DNA of 5,266 nt, taken from an uncultured bacterium (lineage in GTDB: Bacteria > Bacteroidota > Bacteroidia > Bacteroidales > Paludibacteraceae). Made by a program: the position numbers and the translations under genes. The notes under the pieces are model-generated. The model saw only the letters and a program-made list of their open reading frames with translations, was not told where the DNA came from and did not search any database. Location: positions 1 to 5,266 of the forward strand of contig CAMTOX010000158.1 of assembly GCA_947074225.1 (NCBI GenBank), read 5' to 3'. Numbering within the stretch: the first letter of the stretch is position 1; each line of letters starts with the position of its first letter. Positions 1-5,082 of this stretch are shown piece after piece.

Positions 1-48
1 CGAGATTTCTGAATGTGACTGGAGTTCAGACGTGTGCTCTTCCGATCT
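1..48. other. Illumina P7 / i7 index / read-2 adapter (artefact)
   Basis: This is library adapter, not genome. Bases 15-48 match the 34-nt TruSeq read-2 adapter that begins GTGACTGGAGTTC and ends CTTCCGATCT. Bases 1-6 (CGAGAT) match the end of the P7 flow-cell primer, and the eight bases between (7-14, TTCTGAAT) sit exactly where the i7 index belongs. Their reverse complement, ATTCAGAA, is the index I recall as TruSeq HT D705. The orientation fits a minus-strand read running off a short insert into the adapter, with the assembler keeping the tail. Biological sequence starts at base 49. The adapter identity is very secure; the index name is from memory. Confidence 0.97.
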
Positions 49-49
49 A

Positions 50-124
50 CACGATGTTAAGGCGGCTGCGCAAGCCAACAAACTCTTTAATGCTACATTC
101 CATAATCAACCTAAAACCCTTTAA
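50..124 (+). CDS. folP: Dihydropteroate synthase, C-terminal 24 codons only
   Basis: This is the 3' end of a gene cut off by the adapter junction. The readable frame starts His-Asp-Val-Lys-Ala and ends Pro-Lys-Thr-Leu before TAA at 122-124. Base 49 (A) fits the third base of a Val codon, which would restore the R-V-H-D-V signature near the C-terminus of dihydropteroate synthase. In that family the Arg and His of this motif help bind the pterin-pyrophosphate/sulfate anion. The enzyme joins p-aminobenzoate to the pterin in cytoplasmic folate synthesis. The stop lies five bases before the cdaA start, so the two are probably co-transcribed, and folP followed by cdaA is an order I know from Bacteroidota. 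The fragment is short, so the call rests on the HDV motif plus context. Confidence 0.8.
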   Translation, partial: HDVKAAAQANKLFNATFHNQPKTL

Positions 125-129
125 AAACC

Positions 130-897
130 ATGGGCATAAAAGATATTATCGACATCATACTCGTTGCATTTGTTCTCTACGAAACCTATAAACTTATGAA
201 AGGTACCGGAGCCTCCAACATCTTCGTTGGGCTATTGGCCTTTGTACTCTTCTGGTTTCTCATTAGCCGTGTCTTTAAATTGCAGCTCATGGGAGCTATC
301 TTAGACCGTGTAATCAGCGTTGGAGCCATCGCTTTAATAGTGATTTTCCAGAACGAAATCAGGCGTTTCTTCTCACGCATTGGCTCGCGGCAAAACTGGA
401 CCTTCTTTAAAAAAATACAGCACTTCTTTAAGTCGCCAAACGGAAAGAACAAAGAGAATACCTTCCCCATCATGAAGGTGGTCTTAGCATGCCGTAACAT
501 GGCACGTACAAAAACAGGAGCACTCATTGTCATTGCTCGCAACTCTAACTTAAGAGAGTATATAGAATCGGGCGATGTTATAGACGCCGACATCAATACA
601 CGCCTCATTGAAAACATCTTCTTTAAGAATAGTCCCCTACACGATGGCGCCATGATTATTTCCGATGAGCGCATCACCTCGGCAGGATCTATCCTTCCCG
701 TATCTCAAAACCCCGACATCCCTCGACACTTAGGGCTACGTCACCGCTCGGCTTTAGGCATCACGGAACGTACTGATGCACTCGCCATTGTGGTATCGGA
801 GGAGACCGGAACCATCTCCATCGCTATGGACGACACTATCGACATCAATGTTACAGCAGAGCAGCTGGAACGTATTCTAGCAGCCAAAACCTCTTAA
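130..897 (+). CDS. cdaA: Membrane diadenylate cyclase CdaA (c-di-AMP synthase)
   Basis: The 255-residue protein condenses two ATP into cyclic di-AMP, a second messenger controlling potassium/osmotic balance and envelope stress. Three hydrophobic segments, roughly residues 5-23, 30-48 and 60-75, anchor it in the inner membrane. A basic, probably coiled linker follows (about 76-108). The cytoplasmic DAC (DisA_N) domain fills about 110-235. Its catalytic DGA motif is at 172-174 in NSPLHDGAMII, the RHR motif at 204-206, and the conserved SEETG at 223-227. All key residues are intact and the length is normal for CdaA, not for the longer DNA-scanning DisA. ATG 130 is chosen because it gives the correct first membrane helix and follows the folP stop by five bases. 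No Shine-Dalgarno is seen, as usual in Bacteroidota. The cdaR and glmM partners found in Firmicutes are not here. Confidence 0.96.
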   Translation: MGIKDIIDIILVAFVLYETYKLMKGTGASNIFVGLLAFVLFWFLISRVFKLQLMGAILDRVISVGAIALIVIFQNEIRRFFSRIGSRQNWTFFKKIQHFFKSPNGKNKENTFPIMKVVLACRNMARTKTGALIVIARNSNLREYIESGDVIDADINTRLIENIFFKNSPLHDGAMIISDERITSAGSILPVSQNPDIPRHLGLRHRSALGITERTDALAIVVSEETGTISIAMDDTIDINVTAEQLERILAAKTS

Positions 898-1361
898 TGT
901 CAATAGCGCAAAATACGGTCGACCATATAAACTGAGAAATAGCACATCAAAAACCTTAAGTGGATCATACCATAAACGCTCTTTTCACCCACCTTGTAAG
1001 AGCCTATGCTTTTAGAGTTTCTTTAATCCAAAACAACAACTCCACTCGTCCTATTTCGATAAATTGTACTCACTAATGGCGCAACACAACAACACATTCT
1101 TATATTCAAGTACCCAAGAGTAGGTCTACTATCAGATATTAAAACATCTCTTTTGTTATAAACCTAAACAGATACAAAGAATCCAGACACTCCCCAATAG
1201 AGATATTTCCGAGAAAATCGGGCCTATTTCTATTACAATCTTTAATTCAAATTAAATGCCATTTATTAAATAAAGACTAATAAATAACTACTCTTACTTT
1301 ATGAACTCTATTTATTGGTCGGTAAAATAACATTTTAAAAACCTTCTAAACACAAAATAGC
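898..1361. other. 464-base gene-free region between cdaA and the secreted protein gene
   Basis: I find no convincing coding sequence, RNA gene or strong terminator here. The stretch is AT-rich, especially 1235-1361. It should contain the 3' end of the folP-cdaA transcript and the promoter and leader of the gene at 1362. However, the strict Bacteroidota -7 element (TAnnTTTG) does not occur on the plus strand. Visible items are one copy of a 22-nt motif (979-1000), an 8-bp palindrome GGTCGACC (917-924), and a weak CCGA/TCGG hairpin with a GAAAA loop near 1209-1221. None of the last three has an assignable role. Confidence 0.6.
979..1000 (+). repeat. 22-nt intergenic motif, copy 1
   Basis: The sequence starts CTCTTTTCACCCACC and continues TTGTAAG. 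It matches 20 of 22 bases of 4060-4081, the differences being T versus G at motif position 7 and C versus T at position 15. Both copies lie in non-coding DNA, about 80 bases downstream of a gene stop on one strand or the other. The role is unknown. Confidence 0.5.
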
Positions 1362-2810
1362 ATGAAAAAGCATCTTTTATTCATCGCTCTTCTTCTATTA
1401 TTAACACTTCCAACAGAAAGTCAAAATCTGGAATCGGTCAAGGCCGAATATGAGAAATACCGCCAAGAACAGACCGAAGAGTACAACAATTACTGTAGTG
1501 AAGCAAACAGAGCGTATGCCGAGTTTATGGCCCAAGAGTGGGAACAGTTCAATGCCATGAAGCCTCAAAAGCCGGAGTCGCGCCCAGAACCCCCTACTCC
1601 ACTTCTTAAAAACCCGGAGATACCTACCACTGCCGACCCTCTACCCTTCGACACCATTATCCCTTTAGCCGCACCTAAGCCGCAACCTAAACCACAGCCT
1701 GTAATAACGGAACCCATACCCGACGCTACCCATGAGCGCATTACACTCTATTTTTACAACACCCCTTGTAACTTTACGCTGGTAGATACCAAGAGCTTCG
1801 AAATTCAAAATTGCAACGAAAAAGAGATTGCACAGCAGTGGCAACACCTATCGGGCAAACAGTTTGCACCACTCATTCCCCAAGCCATTGAAATGAGAGA
1901 ACAACTACAACTTTGCGATTGGGCATATGTAGAGCTTACACAAGCCATAGCCGAGACACTCATGGGTAAGAAGAGTAACGAGGCTACCCTCTTGCAAATG
2001 TATCTACTCACTCAGTCGGGCTATAAAGTACGCATTGCAAAAGAGCAAGATAAACTCTACCTGCTCATTCCTTCCAGCGAAACGCTCTACGGATACCCCT
2101 TTATTATGATCGACAATAACGAGCGTTACTACGTAATCACCAAGGGCAATGCCGACTCCTACTACCTCTTCGACCAGAGTTTCCCCAACGAGCAGGAGCT
2201 CTCCATAGCCATGCACAACACCCCCTTGCTAACATATCGACCCTCCAAGCAACGCCAATACAGAGCCAAAGCATATCCGCAACTACAACTCACCCTCCAA
2301 GCAAACCAGAACCTCATAGAGTTCTACAACAACTACCCTTTGAGCAACCATTGGAATCTCTATGTACGTTCATCGTTAAGCCCGGAAATCAAAAACACGC
2401 TCTACCCACTATTGCAGCAGCAAATGGCAGGTATGAATCAGGCCGATGCCGCCAATCTACTCATCAACTTTGTGCAAACGGCTTTTGAATACCAAACCGA
2501 CAAGGAGCAGTTTGGTTATGAGCGTCCGCTCTTTGCCGACGAGACATTCTTCTACCCCTACTCCGACTGCGAGGACCGCGCCATCCTCTTTGCCATTCTG
2601 GTGCGCGAACTTCTACACCTTGATGTAGTGCTTCTTAACTACCCACAACATTTGGCCACAGCGGTGCATTTCACAGAACCTATAGAGGGCGACTATATGA
2701 CCATCGACTCGAAAAAGTATTTGGTTTGCGATCCCACCTACATTGGCGCCAGCATTGGCGATGCCATGCCGCAGCTCAAAAACAGCAGCGCCACCATCAT
2801 CAAGATCTAA
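1362..2810 (+). CDS. Secreted coiled-coil protein with C-terminal transglutaminase-like domain
   Basis: The 482-residue protein starts with a clear Sec signal peptide: MKKH, a Leu-rich core to about residue 16, and probable cleavage near 20-22. There is no lipobox Cys, so it is probably periplasmic and soluble. Residues 22-66 are Glu/Gln/Tyr-rich and helical, likely coiled coil. Residues 67-125 form a proline-rich linker including PKPQPKPQP. The middle (126-370) is not recognised. The C-terminal part resembles the transglutaminase/cysteine-protease-like fold: Cys403 in SDCEDRA at a helix start, His436 in TAVHF, and Asp457 in CDPTY, in the Cys-His-Asp order of that superfamily. That suggests peptidase, transamidase or ligand-binding activity on an envelope substrate, which is inference. 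I chose ATG 1362 because it gives the signal peptide directly. The gene stands alone and converges on the DUF6266-like gene, its stop only 8 bases from that gene's stop. Confidence 0.8.
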   Translation: MKKHLLFIALLLLLTLPTESQNLESVKAEYEKYRQEQTEEYNNYCSEANRAYAEFMAQEWEQFNAMKPQKPESRPEPPTPLLKNPEIPTTADPLPFDTIIPLAAPKPQPKPQPVITEPIPDATHERITLYFYNTPCNFTLVDTKSFEIQNCNEKEIAQQWQHLSGKQFAPLIPQAIEMREQLQLCDWAYVELTQAIAETLMGKKSNEATLLQMYLLTQSGYKVRIAKEQDKLYLLIPSSETLYGYPFIMIDNNERYYVITKGNADSYYLFDQSFPNEQELSIAMHNTPLLTYRPSKQRQYRAKAYPQLQLTLQANQNLIEFYNNYPLSNHWNLYVRSSLSPEIKNTLYPLLQQQMAGMNQADAANLLINFVQTAFEYQTDKEQFGYERPLFADETFFYPYSDCEDRAILFAILVRELLHLDVVLLNYPQHLATAVHFTEPIEGDYMTIDSKKYLVCDPTYIGASIGDAMPQLKNSSATIIKI

Positions 2811-2818
2811 AGCCGGTG

Positions 2819-3772
2819 CTACACCACCGCTCCAAACATCACCCATTTTATAGCTCGTCTACCTCTCTGTTCCATCGGTCGTGGTAGGCGAACTATTTTT
2901 TTTATTATGGCGCCGCCTAATGGCGGCTTAGCCCTGGTATCGCAGCACCATTGGCTCTGCCACTGCTCGTTGGCGCTGCCTCTCAATCCTTTGGTTGCAC
3001 TGCCACCATGAGCTGTACTACTTAATTCCGACACCCCTGCCGTAACACACTGCACCGCCACAGCAGCGTTATTATGGGCAGTTGTAAACTCTTGTGACGC
3101 CTCAAAGGTGGTCTGTTCTGGCAATGTTTGCTCAGTCACGACCTCTTTCTGCTGCACATGCACAATATTTGAACAGAGACTCTGCTGTAAATTCTCAAAA
3201 CCCATATAAACCTGCAATGCCTCACCTTGCCACTCCTTTGGCAGAGCTATAGTAACCATCTCTTCGGCACGTGCTGCATGCCGCAACCACAGAATGGCGC
3301 TTTTACGTTGTACATTATAAATAGCCACTAATGCCCTATCTGTAGCATCGGCATTTCCCATGCTCTGTAGGTTATTCCAGCGAATCACCAACTGCTGCAT
3401 CGTCACCTCTGCCTCTGCTTGGGCAGCTACTGCCAAAGGTCCCTCACCAAGCAGCACGCGCTCGTAGGCCATCTTCACCTCAGGATAACTACCCTCTGTG
3501 GCCCCTCGCATATTGCGGCTCATACAGACATTGTAGGCACTCTTACGCACTGCCATGGCGCGGTATCCAATCTTCACCAACACCAGCATACTGCGCACCA
3601 ACTCATGGCATTGACTCATCTTGTCGCGTTGCGTAAGCTGCGCCACACTTCGGCGGTCGCGGTAGTGCGACGGCTTGGAACGTACATATGGAATGCCTCT
3701 CCAACTACTCATTACAACAGGCCCTATGCTGCCGCTCCATGTTTGTTCTAAATTCTGGTTTCGTGTTGCCAT
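2819..3772 (-). CDS. DUF6266-like protein with long C-terminal extension
   Basis: From ATG at 3772 the protein has 317 residues. The N-terminus (MATRNQN, then a WSGSIGPVV stretch and SSWRGIPYVRSKP) follows the DUF6266 pattern of a Gly-rich segment, then W-K/R-G and RS-P. Further family-like stretches are QLTQRDK, GSYPEVKMAY, LVIRWNN, ALVAIYN and LPKEWQGEALQVYMGFEN. No function is established for the family. I see no signal peptide or membrane segment. A longer reading from ATG 3814 adds 14 residues; I prefer 3772 because family members start close to this MA..NQ segment. The family domain ends near residue 206, so about 110 extra residues follow. They are first Gln/Thr/Glu/Ala-rich, then Arg-rich. 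The last 30 codons use AGG, ATA, CTA, CGA and AGA often and overlap the probable terminator of the convergent gene, suggesting a lost stop codon. The gene also looks more GC-rich than its flanks. Confidence 0.72.
   Translation of the reverse strand: MATRNQNLEQTWSGSIGPVVMSSWRGIPYVRSKPSHYRDRRSVAQLTQRDKMSQCHELVRSMLVLVKIGYRAMAVRKSAYNVCMSRNMRGATEGSYPEVKMAYERVLLGEGPLAVAAQAEAEVTMQQLVIRWNNLQSMGNADATDRALVAIYNVQRKSAILWLRHAARAEEMVTIALPKEWQGEALQVYMGFENLQQSLCSNIVHVQQKEVVTEQTLPEQTTFEASQEFTTAHNNAAVAVQCVTAGVSELSSTAHGGSATKGLRGSANEQWQSQWCCDTRAKPPLGGAIIKKIVRLPRPMEQRGRRAIKWVMFGAVV
2855..2903 (+). terminator. Probable intrinsic terminator of the secreted-protein gene
   Basis: On the plus strand, 45 bases after the stop at 2810, a 9-bp stem forms between 2855-2863 (TCGTCTACC) and 2883-2891 (GGTAGGCGA) with one G:U pair. 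After four bases comes a run of eight T (2896-2903). The 19-base loop is large, so the hairpin is only moderately stable. It lies inside the minus-strand reading frame of the convergent DUF6266-like gene. Confidence 0.55.
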
Positions 3773-3844
3773 ATCGATATTAAATTTAATGTTATACTCC
3801 TCTAAAGAAACCATCGAGACGACACGTCAAATGGTTCTTTTCCA

Positions 3845-3878
3845 CAAAAATAGAAGCAAATGTAAAATCATCTTCAAA
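3845..3878 (-). promoter_or_regulatory. Probable promoter of the DUF6266-like gene
   Basis: On the minus strand a perfect Bacteroidota -7 element, TATTTTTG (TAnnTTTG), is at 3852-3845. A TTTG -33 element is at 3878-3875, separated by 22 bp, slightly longer than the usual 19-21. Transcription would begin near 3840 and give an AT-rich leader of about 70 bases before ATG 3772. A second -7-like match (TACATTTG, 3864-3857) has no -33 partner. Confidence 0.42.
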
Positions 3879-4008
3879 AATGGGTTTACTTTCATCTACT
3901 TTCCAAAATCTACATCGTTAAAGAACTCCTTCGCTTCCTTTACGAACAGACTCACCATCTATTCTCCAGATGAGTCATTACCTACAAAGCATCTATGAAA
4001 CAGAAGGT

Positions 4009-4053
4009 AAGAGGGACCAAATTCGGATACTGCATCCGAATTTGGTCCCTCTT
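4009..4053 (-). terminator. Perfect 20-bp hairpin, probable terminator of the NmrA-like gene
   Basis: Arms 4009-4028 and 4034-4053 are exact reverse complements around a 5-base loop (ACTGC). The outer half of the stem is GC-rich (AGAGGGACC against GGTCCCTCT) and the inner half AT-rich. It lies about 100 bases downstream of the NmrA-like stop, which is minus-strand, and upstream of the DUF6266-like promoter. It is therefore well placed to insulate the two. No clear T-run follows on either strand, so it may instead be an mRNA 3'-end stabiliser or a dispersed palindrome. Confidence 0.55.
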
Positions 4054-4059
4054 CTATCC

Positions 4060-4081
4060 CTCTTTGCACCCACTTTGTAAG
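4060..4081 (+). repeat. 22-nt intergenic motif, copy 2
   Basis: The sequence starts CTCTTTGCACCCACT and continues TTGTAAG, matching 979-1000 at 20 of 22 positions. It starts seven bases beyond the perfect hairpin. On the minus strand it reads CTTACAAAGTGGGTGCAAAG and would be transcribed in the 3' part of the NmrA-like message, just before the hairpin. The role is unknown. Confidence 0.5.
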
Positions 4082-4151
4082 CAAGTAGAGCGGTAAATTT
4101 ATAACTTTGTCAATAGGCCGTAACGCCACAAGAATCTATTACCTACTCAAA

Positions 4152-4814
4152 TTAATAGGCCACAGTGAAGCGTTCATGGTGATGTTTTGGATGTTCCAAC
4201 TCATCTACCATTGCTACAGCATAATCCTCTACCGAGATGAAGCTATTGCCTTTATGGTCCAGCAAAAGGTCATCTTTACCCACACGGTATTTTCCGGTGC
4301 GCACTCCCGCTTTAAGGTCGCCTAAGTTTGCCGGTGGCGAAAGGAATACCCAATCTATATCGTGTTCATTCATTAAAGTGTTTAGGTAGAACTCGCCCAA
4401 TGATTTTGCCGCCGGAACCCACAATTCGGGCAACATACCCGAGTCTATCAAGCGTAGTCCAGGTTTCACAAAGAGTGTACCTGCACCGCCCACAATGAGG
4501 AAACGTTTCACACCGGCAGCCTTCACAGCATTGAGCAATGCCGGATAAAGTTGCAAAGTATCGGCATAGACATTGGCATTGCCCCAACCGCCAGGATTTA
4601 AAGCACTAATAACAGCCTCTTTACCACGACAAATTTCAGTAATCTTTGCACTATCGGCAACATCGGCCTCTACTACTGTTACTCCTGCCGGAACAGGCTC
4701 AAGTTTTGAAGCATCTCTAACTACCGCTGTTACCTCATAACCGCGAGATAATAGTTCATGTAAAATGGTTTTACCTACAAAACCACTGGCACCAATTAAA
4801 ACAACTTGTTTCAT
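4152..4814 (-). CDS. NmrA-like / atypical SDR NAD(P)-binding oxidoreductase
   Basis: The 220-residue cytoplasmic protein has one Rossmann fold. The N-terminal nucleotide-binding loop is GASGFVG at 8-14 (GxxGxxG). Arg33 at the end of strand 2 suggests NADP(H) preference. The FLIVGGAGT stretch (105-113) and the C-terminal SFISVEDYAVAMVDELE (191-207) followed by RFTVAY are typical of the small atypical SDR group annotated as NADH-flavin reductase, biliverdin-reductase-B-like or YwnB-like. The classical SDR catalytic YxxxK is absent, as usual in that group. The substrate is unknown; a quinone, flavin or other electrophile is likely. The length is complete. Transcription is divergent from an HxlR-type regulator, an arrangement seen in E. 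coli with qorB (ytfG) and ytfH, so expression is probably controlled by it and induced by electrophile or oxidative stress. The leader is about 50 bases. Confidence 0.88.
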   Translation of the reverse strand: MKQVVLIGASGFVGKTILHELLSRGYEVTAVVRDASKLEPVPAGVTVVEADVADSAKITEICRGKEAVISALNPGGWGNANVYADTLQLYPALLNAVKAAGVKRFLIVGGAGTLFVKPGLRLIDSGMLPELWVPAAKSLGEFYLNTLMNEHDIDWVFLSPPANLGDLKAGVRTGKYRVGKDDLLLDHKGNSFISVEDYAVAMVDELEHPKHHHERFTVAY

Positions 4815-4870
4815 ACGTTTATTCTTTAAAAGTTTAACACTACAAAAGATAGTTAGTATCTTTTCTGCTG

Positions 4871-4902
4871 CAAATATAGAGAGTCTATAAATTACTCACA
4901 AG
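4871..4902 (-). promoter_or_regulatory. Probable promoter of the NmrA-like gene
   Basis: On the minus strand a perfect TAnnTTTG element (TATATTTG) is at 4878-4871. A TTTG-like CTTG is at 4902-4899, with 20 bp between, the normal Bacteroidota -33/-7 spacing. Transcription would start near 4865, about 50 bases before the ATG at 4814. The candidate operator dyads begin six bases upstream of the -33 element. Confidence 0.6.
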
Positions 4903-4907
4903 AAGGC

Positions 4908-4940
4908 ACTTAAATGTAAGTCGGTTACCTTTTAGTAACC
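4908..4940. promoter_or_regulatory. Two adjacent dyads, candidate HxlR operator
   Basis: Two inverted repeats sit one base apart. The first is ACTTA-AATG-TAAGT (4908-4921). The second is GGTTAC-6 nt-GTAACC (4923-4940). Both are built from TAC/GTA-type half-sites with short spacers, the general shape of sites bound by dimeric winged-helix HxlR/DUF24 regulators; for example the YodB box has TACT and AGTA half-sites. They lie between the two divergent promoters, close upstream of the minus-strand one. Binding by the neighbouring regulator is inferred from position and symmetry only. Confidence 0.5.
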
Positions 4941-4969
4941 CATATTGAGGCATAGAAGGTGATGGGAAA

Positions 4970-4990
4970 TATTTTTTTAGAAAAAAAATA
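4970..4990. promoter_or_regulatory. A/T-tract palindrome upstream of the HxlR-gene promoter
   Basis: The sequence TATTTTTTT, then AGA, then AAAAAAATA forms a nearly continuous T-tract/A-tract dyad 24 bases upstream of the -33 element of the regulator gene. Such tracts are usually stiff or bent and can act as an UP-like element or nucleoid-protein site. This reading is inference. Confidence 0.3.
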
Positions 4991-5013
4991 GATGCAAAAA
5001 TTAGGCTATAAAT

Positions 5014-5045
5014 ATTGGGTTATCTTCTTGCTTTGCTTACTTTTG
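5014..5045 (+). promoter_or_regulatory. Probable promoter of the HxlR-family regulator gene
   Basis: A perfect Bacteroidota -7 element TACTTTTG lies at 5038-5045. An ATTG (TTTG-like) -33 element lies at 5014-5017, exactly 20 bp upstream. The transcript would start near 5050 and have a leader of about 30 bases before ATG 5083. Confidence 0.6.
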
Positions 5046-5082
5046 CAACATTAATAAAAGCGCAAATCTATATTGTACTTAA

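Larger units (their letters stand above)
3773..4151. other. 379-base gene-free region between two minus-strand genes
   Basis: Reading leftward on the minus strand, this holds the 3' end of the NmrA-like gene, a perfect hairpin (4009-4053), a weaker imperfect hairpin (arms 3949-3954 and 3971-3976, GACTCA/TGAGTC), and the promoter and leader of the DUF6266-like gene. The second copy of the 22-nt motif lies at 4060-4081. Short reading frames on the plus strand here show no protein-like features and run into the antisense of real genes. Confidence 0.65.

Noticed and set aside
186..677. 163-codon minus-strand open frame
   Set aside because: It lies entirely antisense to cdaA, whose family motifs are intact; the translation has no protein-like features.
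917..924. GGTCGACC palindrome as a regulatory site
   Set aside because: A single 8-bp palindrome without repeats or promoter context is expected by chance.
2896..2903. Run of eight identical bases as a programmed frameshift site in the DUF6266-like gene
   Set aside because: One alternative frame stops at once at this site, no gene continues in the other frames, and the run is better explained as the T-tract of the opposite-strand terminator.
2912..2927. GCCGCC-TAAT-GGCGGC hairpin as a terminator of the DUF6266-like gene
   Set aside because: On the minus strand it is followed by A-rich, not T-rich, sequence, and on the plus strand the T-run precedes it. It also lies within the open frame.
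3419..3751. 110-codon plus-strand open frame
   Set aside because: It is antisense to the DUF6266-like gene; the His/Thr-rich composition is typical of a shadow frame.
3773..3814. Upstream ATG at 3814 as the start of the DUF6266-like gene
   Set aside because: The 14 extra residues are encoded by AT-rich leader-like DNA and precede the MA..NQ segment at which family members usually begin. It cannot be fully excluded because it lies downstream of the predicted transcription start.
3675..3998. 107-codon plus-strand open frame reaching into the intergenic region
   Set aside because: It starts antisense to the DUF6266-like gene and runs through that gene's probable promoter; no recognisable motifs.
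4107..4325. 72-codon plus-strand open frame, with TAACTTTG (4102-4109) resembling a -7 element at its start
   Set aside because: It is mostly antisense to the NmrA-like gene, and the -7-like match has no -33 partner at the normal spacing (nearest TTTG is 24 bp away).
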